Positions 7,475-15,878 are shown, numbered from the stretch's first letter. The stretch: DNA of 23,564 bases from JAMOAW01 sp039908535 (GCA_039908535.1 JAMOAW010000037.1:1-23564); one strand, 5' to 3'. Made by a program: numbers and translations. Notes: generated by a model not told the origin, from the letters alone.

Positions 7475-8368
7475 ATGATGAATTCCAAAGAAAATCCTTT
7501 TTTTCAAGATATTTGTCCATTTTGCAAGGGTCATTCTTTTATTGTTATTCACCGGTTACCTGATCAACTTTTAGAAGGGGATCGTCTTTTTTCTTTATTA
7601 AAATGCACGGCTTGTGAAGGGGTTTTTTTGCAAGGGAGCTGTTTTACTTCAGAGGAAGATTATTTTAATGTCGCTTATTCACAATTGTATTATCAAGGGG
7701 GCATGTTGGCGTCTCCTGGGCAGGGACGTATTCCAAAACATCATCTCATTGATACTCTTATACGCCACCGATCTCCTCTAAGCTGTTTGGATATCGGGTG
7801 TGGAAATGGGGAATTTTTACGTTTTATGCAATCTAAAGGACATCACATCAGTGGATGTGAACTCAATTCCGAAACCGCACGGCTGGTGAGTGAAAAACTT
7901 GGGTGCTCTGTCTATGCAGGCCCACTAGAGAGTATGCCACACGACAAAAAATTTGATTTACTGACCATGTGGGATGTATTAGAACATTTTTTAAACCCAC
8001 GCAAAAGTTTGGAACTTTTGTCGGACCATCTGGCCAAGGAAGGGCGGATCATCTTTGGCGTTCCCAACTTTGCTTCCTTTGAGGCCAAACTATTGGGAGC
8101 CAGTTGGTTTGGATTGGAGGTCCCTCGGCACATCAGTCAATGCACACCAAAACATATACACCTTCTTTTGACGTCGGCTGGGTTGGAATTGGTCTCGTTG
8201 CGGACGATCAAAAGCTCCTATTTTCGAAAATCTTTTTCCGACAGCCGCCTATTTGAAAAGCGCAACCGCTTTTCTATCTCTTCTTTAGATAGAATGCAGT
8301 GGCTGTTGTCCCTATTCGGAAACCGCGCTTATCTTTTAGGCGTGGCCAAACGCCGTCCCATGTCGTAA
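7475..8368 (+). CDS. Zinc-ribbon class I SAM-dependent methyltransferase
   Basis: The 297-residue protein has an N-terminal zinc ribbon with C14-x2-C17 and C44-x2-C47. A class I methyltransferase domain follows (Methyltransf_23 type), with SAM-binding motif I LDIGCGNGEF at about 105-114 and the DLLTMWDVLEHF block. Proteins of this shape are common in polysaccharide and LPS clusters, where they methylate a sugar or a polyprenyl-linked glycan; the substrate here is unknown. Two consecutive ATG codons occur at 7475 and 7478 and either could be used. It lies between waaC and a WaaG-like transferase on the same strand, which suggests a core decoration role, but this rests on context only. Confidence 0.85.
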   Translation: MMNSKENPFFQDICPFCKGHSFIVIHRLPDQLLEGDRLFSLLKCTACEGVFLQGSCFTSEEDYFNVAYSQLYYQGGMLASPGQGRIPKHHLIDTLIRHRSPLSCLDIGCGNGEFLRFMQSKGHHISGCELNSETARLVSEKLGCSVYAGPLESMPHDKKFDLLTMWDVLEHFLNPRKSLELLSDHLAKEGRIIFGVPNFASFEAKLLGASWFGLEVPRHISQCTPKHIHLLLTSAGLELVSLRTIKSSYFRKSFSDSRLFEKRNRFSISSLDRMQWLLSLFGNRAYLLGVAKRRPMS

Positions 8369-8370
8369 CC

Positions 8371-9546
8371 GTGCATATTGCCCTGGTATTGATTCAGTAT
8401 AAACCTTTTGGTGGTTATGAACGCCAAGCCAAACTGTTGGCCGATGCTCTATTGGCCAAAGGACACGAGGTTACCATTGTCAGCAGTCGTTGGACGGGCA
8501 TTGAACAGGCTGGATTGCATTTTTTAAAAATTCCTATCCTCAAAGGGGCCTCCTGGCTCAAAGTGGCCTCTTTTGCTTTTTTTACATATGTATACTTGAA
8601 GCACTTTCGCCACCGATTCGACCAAGTCATAGCCTTTGATCGTTCCCTTGGGATGGATAGTTATCGCGCTGGCAATGGCTGCCATCGGGCTTGGTTGGCC
8701 ACACGATGGCGGCATCAGGGACTAAAAGATCGTTTATCCATAGCCATTAATCCTCTTCACCCCATCGTTAATCGCCTTGAAAAGGCCATTTTTCAAAGTA
8801 TAGAAGAAAAAAATGGCACAGTGATCGTTTTGGCTCCAAGTGGTATTGAACAGATTCGCACCTATTATCCGCTCTCTTTGCATCGATTTATAATCATTCC
8901 ACCGGCTGTGGATTTTAGCCGTTTTCAGGGCCAATTCGATGATCATTTTCGTCGCCAACAACGGGCCCTTTTTGGCATCGGCGACGACGATAACGTGTTA
9001 TTGCATGTTGGATCTGGCTTTCGGATCAAAGGGGTAGAGCGTATCATTGGCGCGTTGCCATTTTTGGTAAATTCCCCATCAAAAATTATATTAATGGTCA
9101 TTGGCTCCGATAAAAAAGGACAATACCGATGTTTGCAATTGGCCAAAAAATTGGGTGTCGAAAAGCAAGTAACCTTTGTCGGTGGTGTTGAAGATGTTGG
9201 TCGCTTTTATGCCGTTGCGAATCTTTTTCTTCTACTCTCCCTGTTGGAAACCTTTGGGGCCGTAGTCGCCGAGGCTCTTTGGTTTGGATTGCCTATCATA
9301 CTGGGAGTTGGTGTTGGAGCAACGGGGTTGATCAACTCAGAAAGTATTGGTAGAGTAGTAGATTTAGAGATGGGTCCAGAAAATTTAGCAAAACTCATCA
9401 CCGAATGCCTTGCCGCAGAACAAATAGCCATAAAAACAGGAAAACGATGGGATTTGCAACATCAACGGCGTCTAATCGCCCAGCAATGTCAAAGCGATCT
9501 GGTTATAAATCGTTATTTACAATGGATTGAAAAAACACATGTCTAA
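8371..9546 (+). CDS. WaaG-like GT4 glycosyltransferase (LPS core glucosyltransferase I type)
   Basis: The protein resembles WaaG/RfaG, which adds the first outer-core glucose to heptose II from UDP-glucose. Seen are the N-terminal acceptor loop YKPFGGYERQAK, the FDRSLGMDSYRAGNGCHR block matching the WaaG region around its YFAADVC-type segment, LLHVGSGFRIKGVERII, VIGSDKK and the donor-binding LLETFGAVVAEALWFGLP (EX7E). I choose the GTG at 8371 (391 residues), two bases after the methyltransferase stop; the longer in-frame ATG at 8299 lies inside the methyltransferase. No ATG near the family N-terminus exists in frame. The exact sugar and linkage remain inferred. Confidence 0.86.
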   Translation: MHIALVLIQYKPFGGYERQAKLLADALLAKGHEVTIVSSRWTGIEQAGLHFLKIPILKGASWLKVASFAFFTYVYLKHFRHRFDQVIAFDRSLGMDSYRAGNGCHRAWLATRWRHQGLKDRLSIAINPLHPIVNRLEKAIFQSIEEKNGTVIVLAPSGIEQIRTYYPLSLHRFIIIPPAVDFSRFQGQFDDHFRRQQRALFGIGDDDNVLLHVGSGFRIKGVERIIGALPFLVNSPSKIILMVIGSDKKGQYRCLQLAKKLGVEKQVTFVGGVEDVGRFYAVANLFLLLSLLETFGAVVAEALWFGLPIILGVGVGATGLINSESIGRVVDLEMGPENLAKLITECLAAEQIAIKTGKRWDLQHQRRLIAQQCQSDLVINRYLQWIEKTHV

Positions 9547-10390
9547 CGAAAAACCATCTATCTCTGTTGTCATTGCGACATATAATTATTTAAATTCACT
9601 CAAACTTTGCTTGGCCTCTTTAGAAAGACAATCGTTTACCAATTTTGAAATCCTTATTGCCGATGACGGCTCTGGTCCAGAGGTCGGGGATTGGTTAAAA
9701 TTGTATCGTCAGGAGACTCCCTTTGCCATTTTTCATCTTTGGCAAGAAGATCAAGGGTTTCGCAAATGTCGGATATTAAACCGAGCCATTTTAGAATCTC
9801 GTGGAGAGTATATTGTTTTTTTGGATGCCGATTGTATTTTGGCCAAAAATTTTTTACAACACCACTGGCAGCATCGAGAAGAAGGGCGGTATCTGGGAGG
9901 TCGTCGGGTGATGATCAATAGAAATATTGCCGAAACGGTGACCATGGAAATGGTTCAACGCGGTCTATTTGATCATATTTCCCTTTGGGCTTTGTTTCAT
10001 ACAGTTTTTGGAAGGATCAAATATTTAGAAGAAGCCTTGCCAATTTTACATCGGTTACGTCCAAACCATCCATTTAACTTATTAGGATGTAATTTTTCAA
10101 TTTTTAAACAAGATATTTTAGCGGTAAACGGTTTTGATGAGGAGTATGAAAGTCGAGGAGGTGGGGAAGATACCGATATAGCCTTTCGTCTGGAATTAAC
10201 TGGACGCAAAATGAAATCGGTGCGTTATCTAGCCCTTCAATATCACCTCGGACACGAAAAATCAGCCGATAAAAACACCTCTTTGGCTCTGTTCAAGGCC
10301 AAAGCATCTAAGCTTATCGATTCAGAAAGAGCCATTCAAATTACCAGTATTTTTTCCCATCGCGATCGTTCTGAACCTGGGGATCCATAA
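9539..10390 (+). CDS. GT2 family glycosyltransferase
   Basis: The 283-residue inverting GT-A transferase has SVVIATYN at the start, the nucleotide-binding ADDGS (residues 41-45), the metal-binding LDADC (D96, D98) and the catalytic-region GGGEDTD. The stretch EDQGFRKCRILNRAI and the late GGGED block are typical of GT2 proteins that carry a galactosyltransferase-like C-terminal region. It probably adds a core sugar to LPS at the cytoplasmic face. The ATG at 9539 overlaps the end of the WaaG-like gene by eight bases; a TTG four codons earlier is in frame but less likely. Donor and acceptor are not deducible. Confidence 0.86.
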   Translation: MSNEKPSISVVIATYNYLNSLKLCLASLERQSFTNFEILIADDGSGPEVGDWLKLYRQETPFAIFHLWQEDQGFRKCRILNRAILESRGEYIVFLDADCILAKNFLQHHWQHREEGRYLGGRRVMINRNIAETVTMEMVQRGLFDHISLWALFHTVFGRIKYLEEALPILHRLRPNHPFNLLGCNFSIFKQDILAVNGFDEEYESRGGGEDTDIAFRLELTGRKMKSVRYLALQYHLGHEKSADKNTSLALFKAKASKLIDSERAIQITSIFSHRDRSEPGDP

Positions 10391-10440
10391 ATTTTTCCAA
10401 TCCTATTGCCTTTGTCATCAATCCAGGAGAGAGAATCCTC

Positions 10441-11586
10441 ATGACGGTTCCCAAACAAAAAAATTTAAATACTTATGGTGACTATCCTGATTTAACCAAG
10501 GTTAAAAAAGCTGTTATCATCATCATCCAAAATATTGGCGATGTTATTTTAACCACTCCTGTATTTTCGACATTAAAAAAACAATTTCCAGAAATGCGTC
10601 TGGATGCGATTGTCAATAAGGGTACAGAAGATATCTTGTTGGGCAATCCTTTCATCCATACGGTGCACGTTTATGAACGTCAGGGCTCATGGATAAACAA
10701 GCTTAACTCCCGTTTACGACTGTTTTCCCTCTTACGTCAGACAAAATATGACATGGCTATTGCCTTAACGGTCGCCACACGAGACCGAACCTTATGTATG
10801 GTCACTGGGGCAGCTATTCGGGTTGGAGGAGGCAAAGCACAAAACAGATTTTTGCCAAAAACAGTTCCCTTTACCCACAAGGTACGTCATCCAGTTACTA
10901 AACGCTATTATTTAGAACGCCATTTAGATTGTTTGCGTCGGATCGGCGTCTATCCAACCGAGGATCAACGTTTACCGACAATTTTTGAAGGAGAAGAGGC
11001 GCAGACCAACATAACAAAACGGTTAAATCAGGCTGGATTGGCAACAAAATCTTATATCGTCATCCATCCCACTTCGCGATGGATGTTTAAATGTTGGCTG
11101 CCAGAAAAAGTGGCGCAACTCATGGCACGCTTACATGAAGAATTTCATATTGCCCTTATTATGACGGCAGCCCCTGATGAACGGGAACTGGAATATATCA
11201 GGCGTCTTAAAATGACGTTGCCCACCCCCATATTGGATTTATCAGGTCAATTAACCTTGCGCCAATTAACCGCTTTAATTCGTCAGGCGCGGCTATTTAT
11301 AGGGGTGGATTCTGCCCCCATGCATATGGCCGTCGCGGTTCAAACCCCTTCGGTGGTTCTTTTCGGTCCCAGCAGTGAATTCGATTGGGGAGCACGAGGG
11401 GCACTACATCACTTAGTTGTCAGCGATCAATTTACCTGCCGCCCCTGTCAAATAGATGGGTGTGGGGGGGGAAAGATCAGTGAATGTTTATCGAACATCT
11501 CTGTCGATCAGGTGATGACACACGTGCGCAAACAACTCGAAGACCCTGTTGCCCCGGCCTCAATGGCGTTTAATCACCCCAGATAA
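10441..11586 (+). CDS. waaQ: WaaQ-like heptosyltransferase III (GT9)
   Basis: The 381-residue GT9 protein resembles WaaQ/RfaQ, which adds the branching third heptose to heptose II. Seen are IIIIQNIGDVILTTPVFSTL at the start, the AIRVGGG block, IHPTSRWMFKCWLPEK, which is characteristic of the heptosyltransferase III group, FIGVDSAPMHMAVA and LFGPSSEFDWG. AGGAGAG upstream (from 10425) supports the ATG at 10441. The first twenty or so residues are an extra polar leader relative to the core domain. Its last 27 bases overlap tail-to-tail with the reverse-strand GT4 gene, so the two transcripts are antisense to each other at their ends. I rate the WaaQ subfamily call as likely, not certain. Confidence 0.82.
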   Translation: MTVPKQKNLNTYGDYPDLTKVKKAVIIIIQNIGDVILTTPVFSTLKKQFPEMRLDAIVNKGTEDILLGNPFIHTVHVYERQGSWINKLNSRLRLFSLLRQTKYDMAIALTVATRDRTLCMVTGAAIRVGGGKAQNRFLPKTVPFTHKVRHPVTKRYYLERHLDCLRRIGVYPTEDQRLPTIFEGEEAQTNITKRLNQAGLATKSYIVIHPTSRWMFKCWLPEKVAQLMARLHEEFHIALIMTAAPDERELEYIRRLKMTLPTPILDLSGQLTLRQLTALIRQARLFIGVDSAPMHMAVAVQTPSVVLFGPSSEFDWGARGALHHLVVSDQFTCRPCQIDGCGGGKISECLSNISVDQVMTHVRKQLEDPVAPASMAFNHPR

Positions 11587-12693
11587 CGCCTCTACCATTC
11601 GATCCAGCATCCCATCAAGGGATCCCTTTTCTCTGGCTTGGATCAAAGCCGCTTGCCCCAATTGTCGGCACTTCTGTGGATTATCAAGGAGATCATCTAT
11701 GGCTTTGGCTAGGGCAATAGAATCTTTGGCTGGAGTTAAAATTCCTGTGCGACCATGGTCAATCATTTCTGGTATGCCACCCACAGGGGTGGAAATCACA
11801 GGCAATCCACAGGCCATGGCCTGGATGAGGGCTTGCGGAACGCCCTCATTGGCATAAGAAGGTAAAACAAAAAGATCCAAGGCCTGCAACCATTCTGGAA
11901 TATTCTCCTGACTTCCTGGCATCCGCACCCGATCTGGTGGAATATCAAGTTGCACCAGACGTTTTTGAATCGTATCCAAAAAAGGACCGTCACCGACTAT
12001 CACCAGCATCGCTTTCTGATTTTGAATAGCAGAAAACGCCTCCACAAGCTGAATATGCCCCTTCCAACTGCGCAAGGTGGCGACAATCCCTATCATCGGA
12101 ATACCGATAGGCAGATTTAAGGCCAGACGAGCGGCGTTTTGATCGCCCGGCGAAAATCGTTTCAGGTCAATGCCTGTAGGAATAGAGAGCAGATGATCTG
12201 CAGGCAATCCATTGACGTCGATCAGTCGTTGCCGAATCCCTTCACCCGTGGTAATCACCAAACGACTGGCTGTTCCGTACAGCCATCGCGTCGGAAAATT
12301 GGTGGGAACTGGGGTGGAAAGGTGACGCAGTCGCACCATAGGCGGTGGACGACGTAAAAACAGCGAGGCCACTGCGGTCAACCAACTATCGGTAGAGCTG
12401 TGGGTGATGATCACATCGGCATCACTATTGGCCAAACGGTGGCGAAGGGCCAACAGCCCGGTCATGTTTTTACGAGCGATCGGAAGCCCCTCCACGGGAA
12501 CGCCCCATTTCGGGGCCGCCTTATAAATGGTAGCCTCTGGAGGAGAGAGCAACCGCACCTGAAATCCCCTTTGAATCATCCCCGCCGCCTCGGTAAGGAT
12601 ACGAATCTCCTGCCCCCCCCAGCCCAAAGAGGACTCGGTATGCAAAATGTTTAAAGAAGAAAATTTAGGAGAGGGTGAGGATTCTAACCGCAT
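11560..12693 (-). CDS. GT4 family glycosyltransferase
   Basis: The 377-residue GT-B protein has an N-terminal acceptor domain with ESSLGWGGQEIRIL, then IPTGIDLKRFSP, IVATLRSWKGH, LVIVGDGP and the donor-binding NEGVPQALIQAMACGLPVIST (EX7-type segment). The GGIPEMI loop is also typical of GT4. A ribosome site CGGAG lies seven bases before the ATG at 12693 on the minus strand, supporting that start. It is the only LPS-region gene on this strand and converges on the waaQ-like gene. It is divergent from the WaaE-like GT2 across about 140 bases. A role in LPS core or another cell-surface glycan is inferred from context; the substrate is unknown. Confidence 0.87.
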   Translation of the reverse strand: MRLESSPSPKFSSLNILHTESSLGWGGQEIRILTEAAGMIQRGFQVRLLSPPEATIYKAAPKWGVPVEGLPIARKNMTGLLALRHRLANSDADVIITHSSTDSWLTAVASLFLRRPPPMVRLRHLSTPVPTNFPTRWLYGTASRLVITTGEGIRQRLIDVNGLPADHLLSIPTGIDLKRFSPGDQNAARLALNLPIGIPMIGIVATLRSWKGHIQLVEAFSAIQNQKAMLVIVGDGPFLDTIQKRLVQLDIPPDRVRMPGSQENIPEWLQALDLFVLPSYANEGVPQALIQAMACGLPVISTPVGGIPEMIDHGRTGILTPAKDSIALAKAIDDLLDNPQKCRQLGQAALIQAREKGSLDGMLDRMVEALSGVIKRH

Positions 12694-12742
12694 CAGAGAA
12701 CTCCGTATATTTATCTTTCATCATGAGGAAAAATTCATTCCC

Positions 12743-12771
12743 TTGGGTTTAAAAATATTTTCCATTATCAT
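12743..12771 (+). promoter_or_regulatory. Possible sigma-70 promoter for the WaaE-like gene
   Basis: TTGGGT (12743-12748) and TATCAT (12766-12771) are separated by 17 bases, in the AT-rich spacer between the divergent glycosyltransferase genes. The -10 matches five of six consensus positions; the -35 matches only TTG. The spacing to the WaaE-like start is about 60 bases. No transcript evidence is available. Confidence 0.35.
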
Positions 12772-12834
12772 GGTTTATTTATAGGGACAAAAGCAAGAAA
12801 ACCATTTTGGCGAAAAGATGATCATAACATAAAT

Positions 12835-13596
12835 ATGCCCATACCCATCAGCGTCATTCTTCTAACCAAAAATAGCCACAGACACATTCGAACCTGTCTG
12901 GAAGCCCTGCGCGATTTTGATGAAGTGGTGGTGTGCGACAATGGCTCCGAGGACGATACCTTGGAGATTGTCGCATCCTTTTCGCACACACGCCTCATCA
13001 AAAGCCCCTTTATTGGTTTTGGTCCATTGCGCCTACTGGCCACCCAACACGCGCGCAACGATTGGATTTTTGCCGTGGATAGCGATGAGGTGGTCTCCCC
13101 CACGCTTTGCGCGGAAATCGCCGCCTTGCCATTGAATCCACAATGCATTTATACCATCTCAAGACGCAATCATTTTGCCGGAAAACCCATTCGCGGCTGT
13201 GGCTGGCATCCTGATGTGGTCTTACGCATTTTTAATCGCACCATCACAGGTTACAACACCTATCCCGTTCACGAAAGCGTCGAAAAACCACTTGGCACTC
13301 AAATAGTACGCTTGAAAAACCGTTTAGATCATTATCCTTATGAAGGGGTTGGCGAGTTGGTGGATAAAATGCAACGCTACTCTGACCTCTATGCCCAACA
13401 ATATACAGGCCGCCGTCATGTTGCGGTGCCATTGATCGCCATCAAGACCTTGGTGACTTTTCTGCGCGATTATCTCCTGCGCGGTGGCTTTCGCGATGGG
13501 GCCGAAGGCTTTTTAATTTCGGCTTCCAACGCCCACGGTGTTTTTTATAAATATATGAAACTACGCGAGGCGAATCGGTCCCTAAAAAATAATTGA
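12835..13596 (+). CDS. WaaE/KdtX-like GT2 LPS core glycosyltransferase
   Basis: The 253-residue GT2 protein matches the WaaE/KdtX type, which adds a beta-linked glucose (or similar sugar) to inner-core heptose I. Seen are ISVILLTKN, VVCDNGSEDDT (residues 32-42), AVDSDEVVS with D82 and D84, the family block RRNHFAGKPIRGCGW, the RIFNR segment and NTYPVHESV. The length is usual for the group. The ATG at 12835 has no clear ribosome site, but it places the GT2 core at the normal distance from the N-terminus. It is a separate transcription unit from the main LPS operon, diverging from the reverse-strand GT4. The linkage is inferred from family. Confidence 0.84.
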   Translation: MPIPISVILLTKNSHRHIRTCLEALRDFDEVVVCDNGSEDDTLEIVASFSHTRLIKSPFIGFGPLRLLATQHARNDWIFAVDSDEVVSPTLCAEIAALPLNPQCIYTISRRNHFAGKPIRGCGWHPDVVLRIFNRTITGYNTYPVHESVEKPLGTQIVRLKNRLDHYPYEGVGELVDKMQRYSDLYAQQYTGRRHVAVPLIAIKTLVTFLRDYLLRGGFRDGAEGFLISASNAHGVFYKYMKLREANRSLKNN

Positions 13597-13625
13597 CTGA
13601 AAAAATGATCCAAAGGTCCCTTTTG

Positions 13626-14621
13626 TTAGGGGAGAGGGATAGCAACCTTGGCGAGTATTTTTTGTGTCAATTCTTTAAAATCCTGATAAACAGCTTGAAC
13701 CGCATGATAATGGGAACCTATGGCTCCATCAGCGGGTTTTAAATGAAAGATGGGTTTACGTGCCTCCTGGGCCATGGGCATGAGACTACGATAATGTTTG
13801 AGCATTGCAAAACAGTGCGGATCCTCTGTTGCAGGTGGTATCGACTCTTTTTTTTCATTCAACACAGATTGATGATACGTCTGTGGTATACGACCAATCC
13901 ATTTTTCATACGCATTCACGGGCTGTCCAGATCGCGTTGAGTGGGCCATAATGATGTAACCCAACGGTTGCATCTCTCCACTTGGAAGCAGTAAATTGGA
14001 ATCGGGATTTTTTGTGAGTCGTTCTTTCCAGCCATGCCGCCATTGTCGCAAGGTCGGACCAAGGTTGCGTAACCCTTGCAGGGAGTAAAGATCAGGACCA
14101 AGGGGGATAACGACAAAGTCGGCGGCGATCAGGGCTGAACGGTTGATGGCTCCCAGATTGGGTCCCAAATCCAATAAAATAACCTTGGCGTTATGATTTT
14201 TCGCGCCATTTTGGAGTACACGCCAAAATGCCGAGATAACACGAAAAGAGCGTTCATCCCCACCAAGACACTTGAGCCAAACCTGAGATAAATCATCTTC
14301 AAATTGGGTTAGATTCATGTCTCCTGGTATCAATGCGAGATTGTCTCCGATATGTTCCATGTAAGGATCGGTAATGTCGCCAATACCCCGTTTCAACGGG
14401 GTAATCGCTCCATAAATTGTTTTTGCGGGCGCGTTCTCTGGCCACAGTTCCTCCAACTGATCCTCCTTTAAAAAGGCGATGGAAAGATTACCTTGTGGAT
14501 CCAGATCTGCAGCAATCACCCGCAGATCAAGATCTGCCATCATCCATGCCACATGATAAACCAACGACGTCTTCCCAACACCACCTTTATTGTTAAAAAA
14601 AGCAATAACAGGGACGCTCAT
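13626..14621 (-). CDS. ParA/MinD-family ATPase
   Basis: The 331-residue ATPase has the deviant Walker A KGGVGKTS at residues 12-19, with both lysines (K12, K17). It also has the ADLDPQGNL motif and the Walker B-like VILLDLGPNLGAINRSAL with VVIPLGPDLYSL. These are ParA hallmarks, and such proteins form ATP-dependent dimers that bind DNA or position cargo. There is no ParB gene and no visible parS array, so ordinary plasmid-type partition is not supported. Its ATG overlaps the stop of the AlbA_2/HATPase gene by four bases (ATGA), and AAGGA lies seven bases upstream, so the two are translated together. The product probably works with that neighbour; what it moves or regulates is unknown. Confidence 0.9.
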   Translation of the reverse strand: MSVPVIAFFNNKGGVGKTSLVYHVAWMMADLDLRVIAADLDPQGNLSIAFLKEDQLEELWPENAPAKTIYGAITPLKRGIGDITDPYMEHIGDNLALIPGDMNLTQFEDDLSQVWLKCLGGDERSFRVISAFWRVLQNGAKNHNAKVILLDLGPNLGAINRSALIAADFVVIPLGPDLYSLQGLRNLGPTLRQWRHGWKERLTKNPDSNLLLPSGEMQPLGYIIMAHSTRSGQPVNAYEKWIGRIPQTYHQSVLNEKKESIPPATEDPHCFAMLKHYRSLMPMAQEARKPIFHLKPADGAIGSHYHAVQAVYQDFKELTQKILAKVAIPLP

Positions 14622-15475
14622 GGATGTTTCCTTAGGATAACCAGAATATGATTGCGCTCAACCATGAATTCAAGCGGTGGATTGCCATTCTGCTGCATGG
14701 CTTTGCGAGCTGTTTCGATACCAACGCCAAATTTTTGCACATAACCAAGATTTTTCATTGCTTCGGCAATGTTTGGATTGCGATAATCTGTCAATCCTGA
14801 TATTCCAAAATTGCCAACGCTCACTTGTCCAAAAGGACCGCCCGGATTCATAATTTCAATGCGATCCAGATACCAATAGACACGTACCGGGGCATGAGTG
14901 GTGTGATAATCCCGATGCATGATGGCATTGCGTAGACATTGTTGCAGTGCGACCAAGGGATAATCGGGTTTACGAATTTCTGTGGGAGCCGACAAAATAT
15001 CCGTCGCATAACGGATGTGCGCCTTGATCACATCCTCCAATTGGCGCAAAAGTTCTGGCAAGGGACCATAAATGGCCTTCTGATCCACAATCGGATCTGT
15101 CAATTCCATTCCATCTATACGCAAAAATTGCACATAGGCCCCTGGGATAAAATCGGCAGGGGCTTTGCCGACCGTCAGCAGGCCAACCACTGTCGGAACT
15201 GGTGGATCCTCCATGGTTACAAAACGCACAGAGGCCAGTTGTTGCTCTGGCGAGCGATGATTTTCTTCCAAGATTTCTCGGGCCACGGCAGAAGTCACAT
15301 ACGTCCTGGAAAACAAATCCAAATCCAAATCGTGTATGGATGCCTGACGTACTGGCTCCATGTCATGGGGCAGATTATTTGAACGACGTTTTTCATTCAA
15401 TCGACGTTCTTCTTCCGCCGTTGCCGTATCGCGGCGCGGACCAACACGAATCCATGTGCGACCATCAAACCGCAC
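14618..15475 (-). CDS. AlbA_2/HATPase_c_4 protein (COG2865-like), C-terminal part of a frameshifted gene
   Basis: This 285-residue frame is the C-terminal two-thirds of a COG2865-like protein. It begins RFDGRTWIRVGPRR and TAEEERRLNEKR, blocks that normally continue directly from the AlbA_2 domain. It ends in a GHKL-type HATPase_c_4 region: ALQQCLRNAIMHRDYH (N-box like), RIEIMNPGGPFG and YRNPNIAEAMKNLGY with FGVGIETAR. Family members are thought to bind nucleic acid through AlbA_2 and ATP through the HATPase part. The listed start is the GTG at 15475, which lies at the break itself, so it is probably not a natural start. Together with the 15465-15812 frame it would form one protein of about 400 residues. 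It is coupled to the ParA gene downstream. Confidence 0.85.
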   Translation of the reverse strand: MRFDGRTWIRVGPRRDTATAEEERRLNEKRRSNNLPHDMEPVRQASIHDLDLDLFSRTYVTSAVAREILEENHRSPEQQLASVRFVTMEDPPVPTVVGLLTVGKAPADFIPGAYVQFLRIDGMELTDPIVDQKAIYGPLPELLRQLEDVIKAHIRYATDILSAPTEIRKPDYPLVALQQCLRNAIMHRDYHTTHAPVRVYWYLDRIEIMNPGGPFGQVSVGNFGISGLTDYRNPNIAEAMKNLGYVQKFGVGIETARKAMQQNGNPPLEFMVERNHILVILRKHP

Positions 15476-15812
15476 CGGGGGGAGAATCGGAAGGATGAAC
15501 CACTACCACAGCTAATGTCCGTCCCAATAAAATACGCTTTTCAGCTGTCATCACTGGAAAGGGAAGAATATTTCCGTCCGACCGCATAGAGATGAGATTC
15601 TGGAGTAACGGGTCCGTAATGTCGAGATTCGCACTCCCACCCTTATCTTTTTCACCAATAAAAACAACTCCAGGTTTTTTATGGTTACTCATGTCGTTGG
15701 CAAAGGCGCAGATGGCTTGACGAATTTTGCCTAAATCTGAAAATGACGATTTGCGCTCCACTCGGTCCGACTCCAAGTCTTCCAAGAGGGCTTCCAACTC
15801 TTCATCTGTCAT
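15465..15812 (-). CDS. AlbA_2 (Schlafen AlbA_2-type) DNA-binding domain, N-terminal part of a frameshifted gene
   Basis: The 115-residue frame encodes an AlbA_2 domain. It shows DLESDRVERKSSFSDLGKI, the AICAFANDMSN block and the GVVFIGEKDKGG turn. It ends VVVHPSDSPPGAV and stops, where relatives continue PP-V-R-x-x-G-R-x-W-I-R-V-G. The missing continuation is present in the next frame. On the coding strand the break is a run of six Cs (15477-15482); five Cs would restore a single open frame. I choose the ATG at 15812 because GGAG lies seven bases upstream; an in-frame TTG at 15833 is less likely. It starts about 65 bases after prfC on the same strand. A sequencing error, a pseudogene and slippage are all possible. 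Confidence 0.83.
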   Translation of the reverse strand: MTDEELEALLEDLESDRVERKSSFSDLGKIRQAICAFANDMSNHKKPGVVFIGEKDKGGSANLDITDPLLQNLISMRSDGNILPFPVMTAEKRILLGRTLAVVVVHPSDSPPGAV

Positions 15813-15878
15813 ATCGTTACTCCAGAACAACAACTAAAAAAACGGCTTTCCATCCACTTTCCCCTTAATCTTAACCTC

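Noticed and set aside
13597..13640. Hairpin between the converging WaaE-like and ParA genes.
   Set aside because: Only four to five pairs (CCCT with AGGG) can form and no T run follows on either strand.
13626..14621. Reading the ParA gene as part of a plasmid or chromosome partition locus.
   Set aside because: There is no ParB-like gene and no repeated parS-type palindromes near it, and its coupled partner is an AlbA_2/HATPase protein.
15202..15498. Plus-strand open frame of 98 codons, and similar long antisense frames in glycosyltransferase, prfC and chemoreceptor genes.
   Set aside because: They lie opposite well-supported coding regions, lack ribosome sites and show no recognisable protein pattern.
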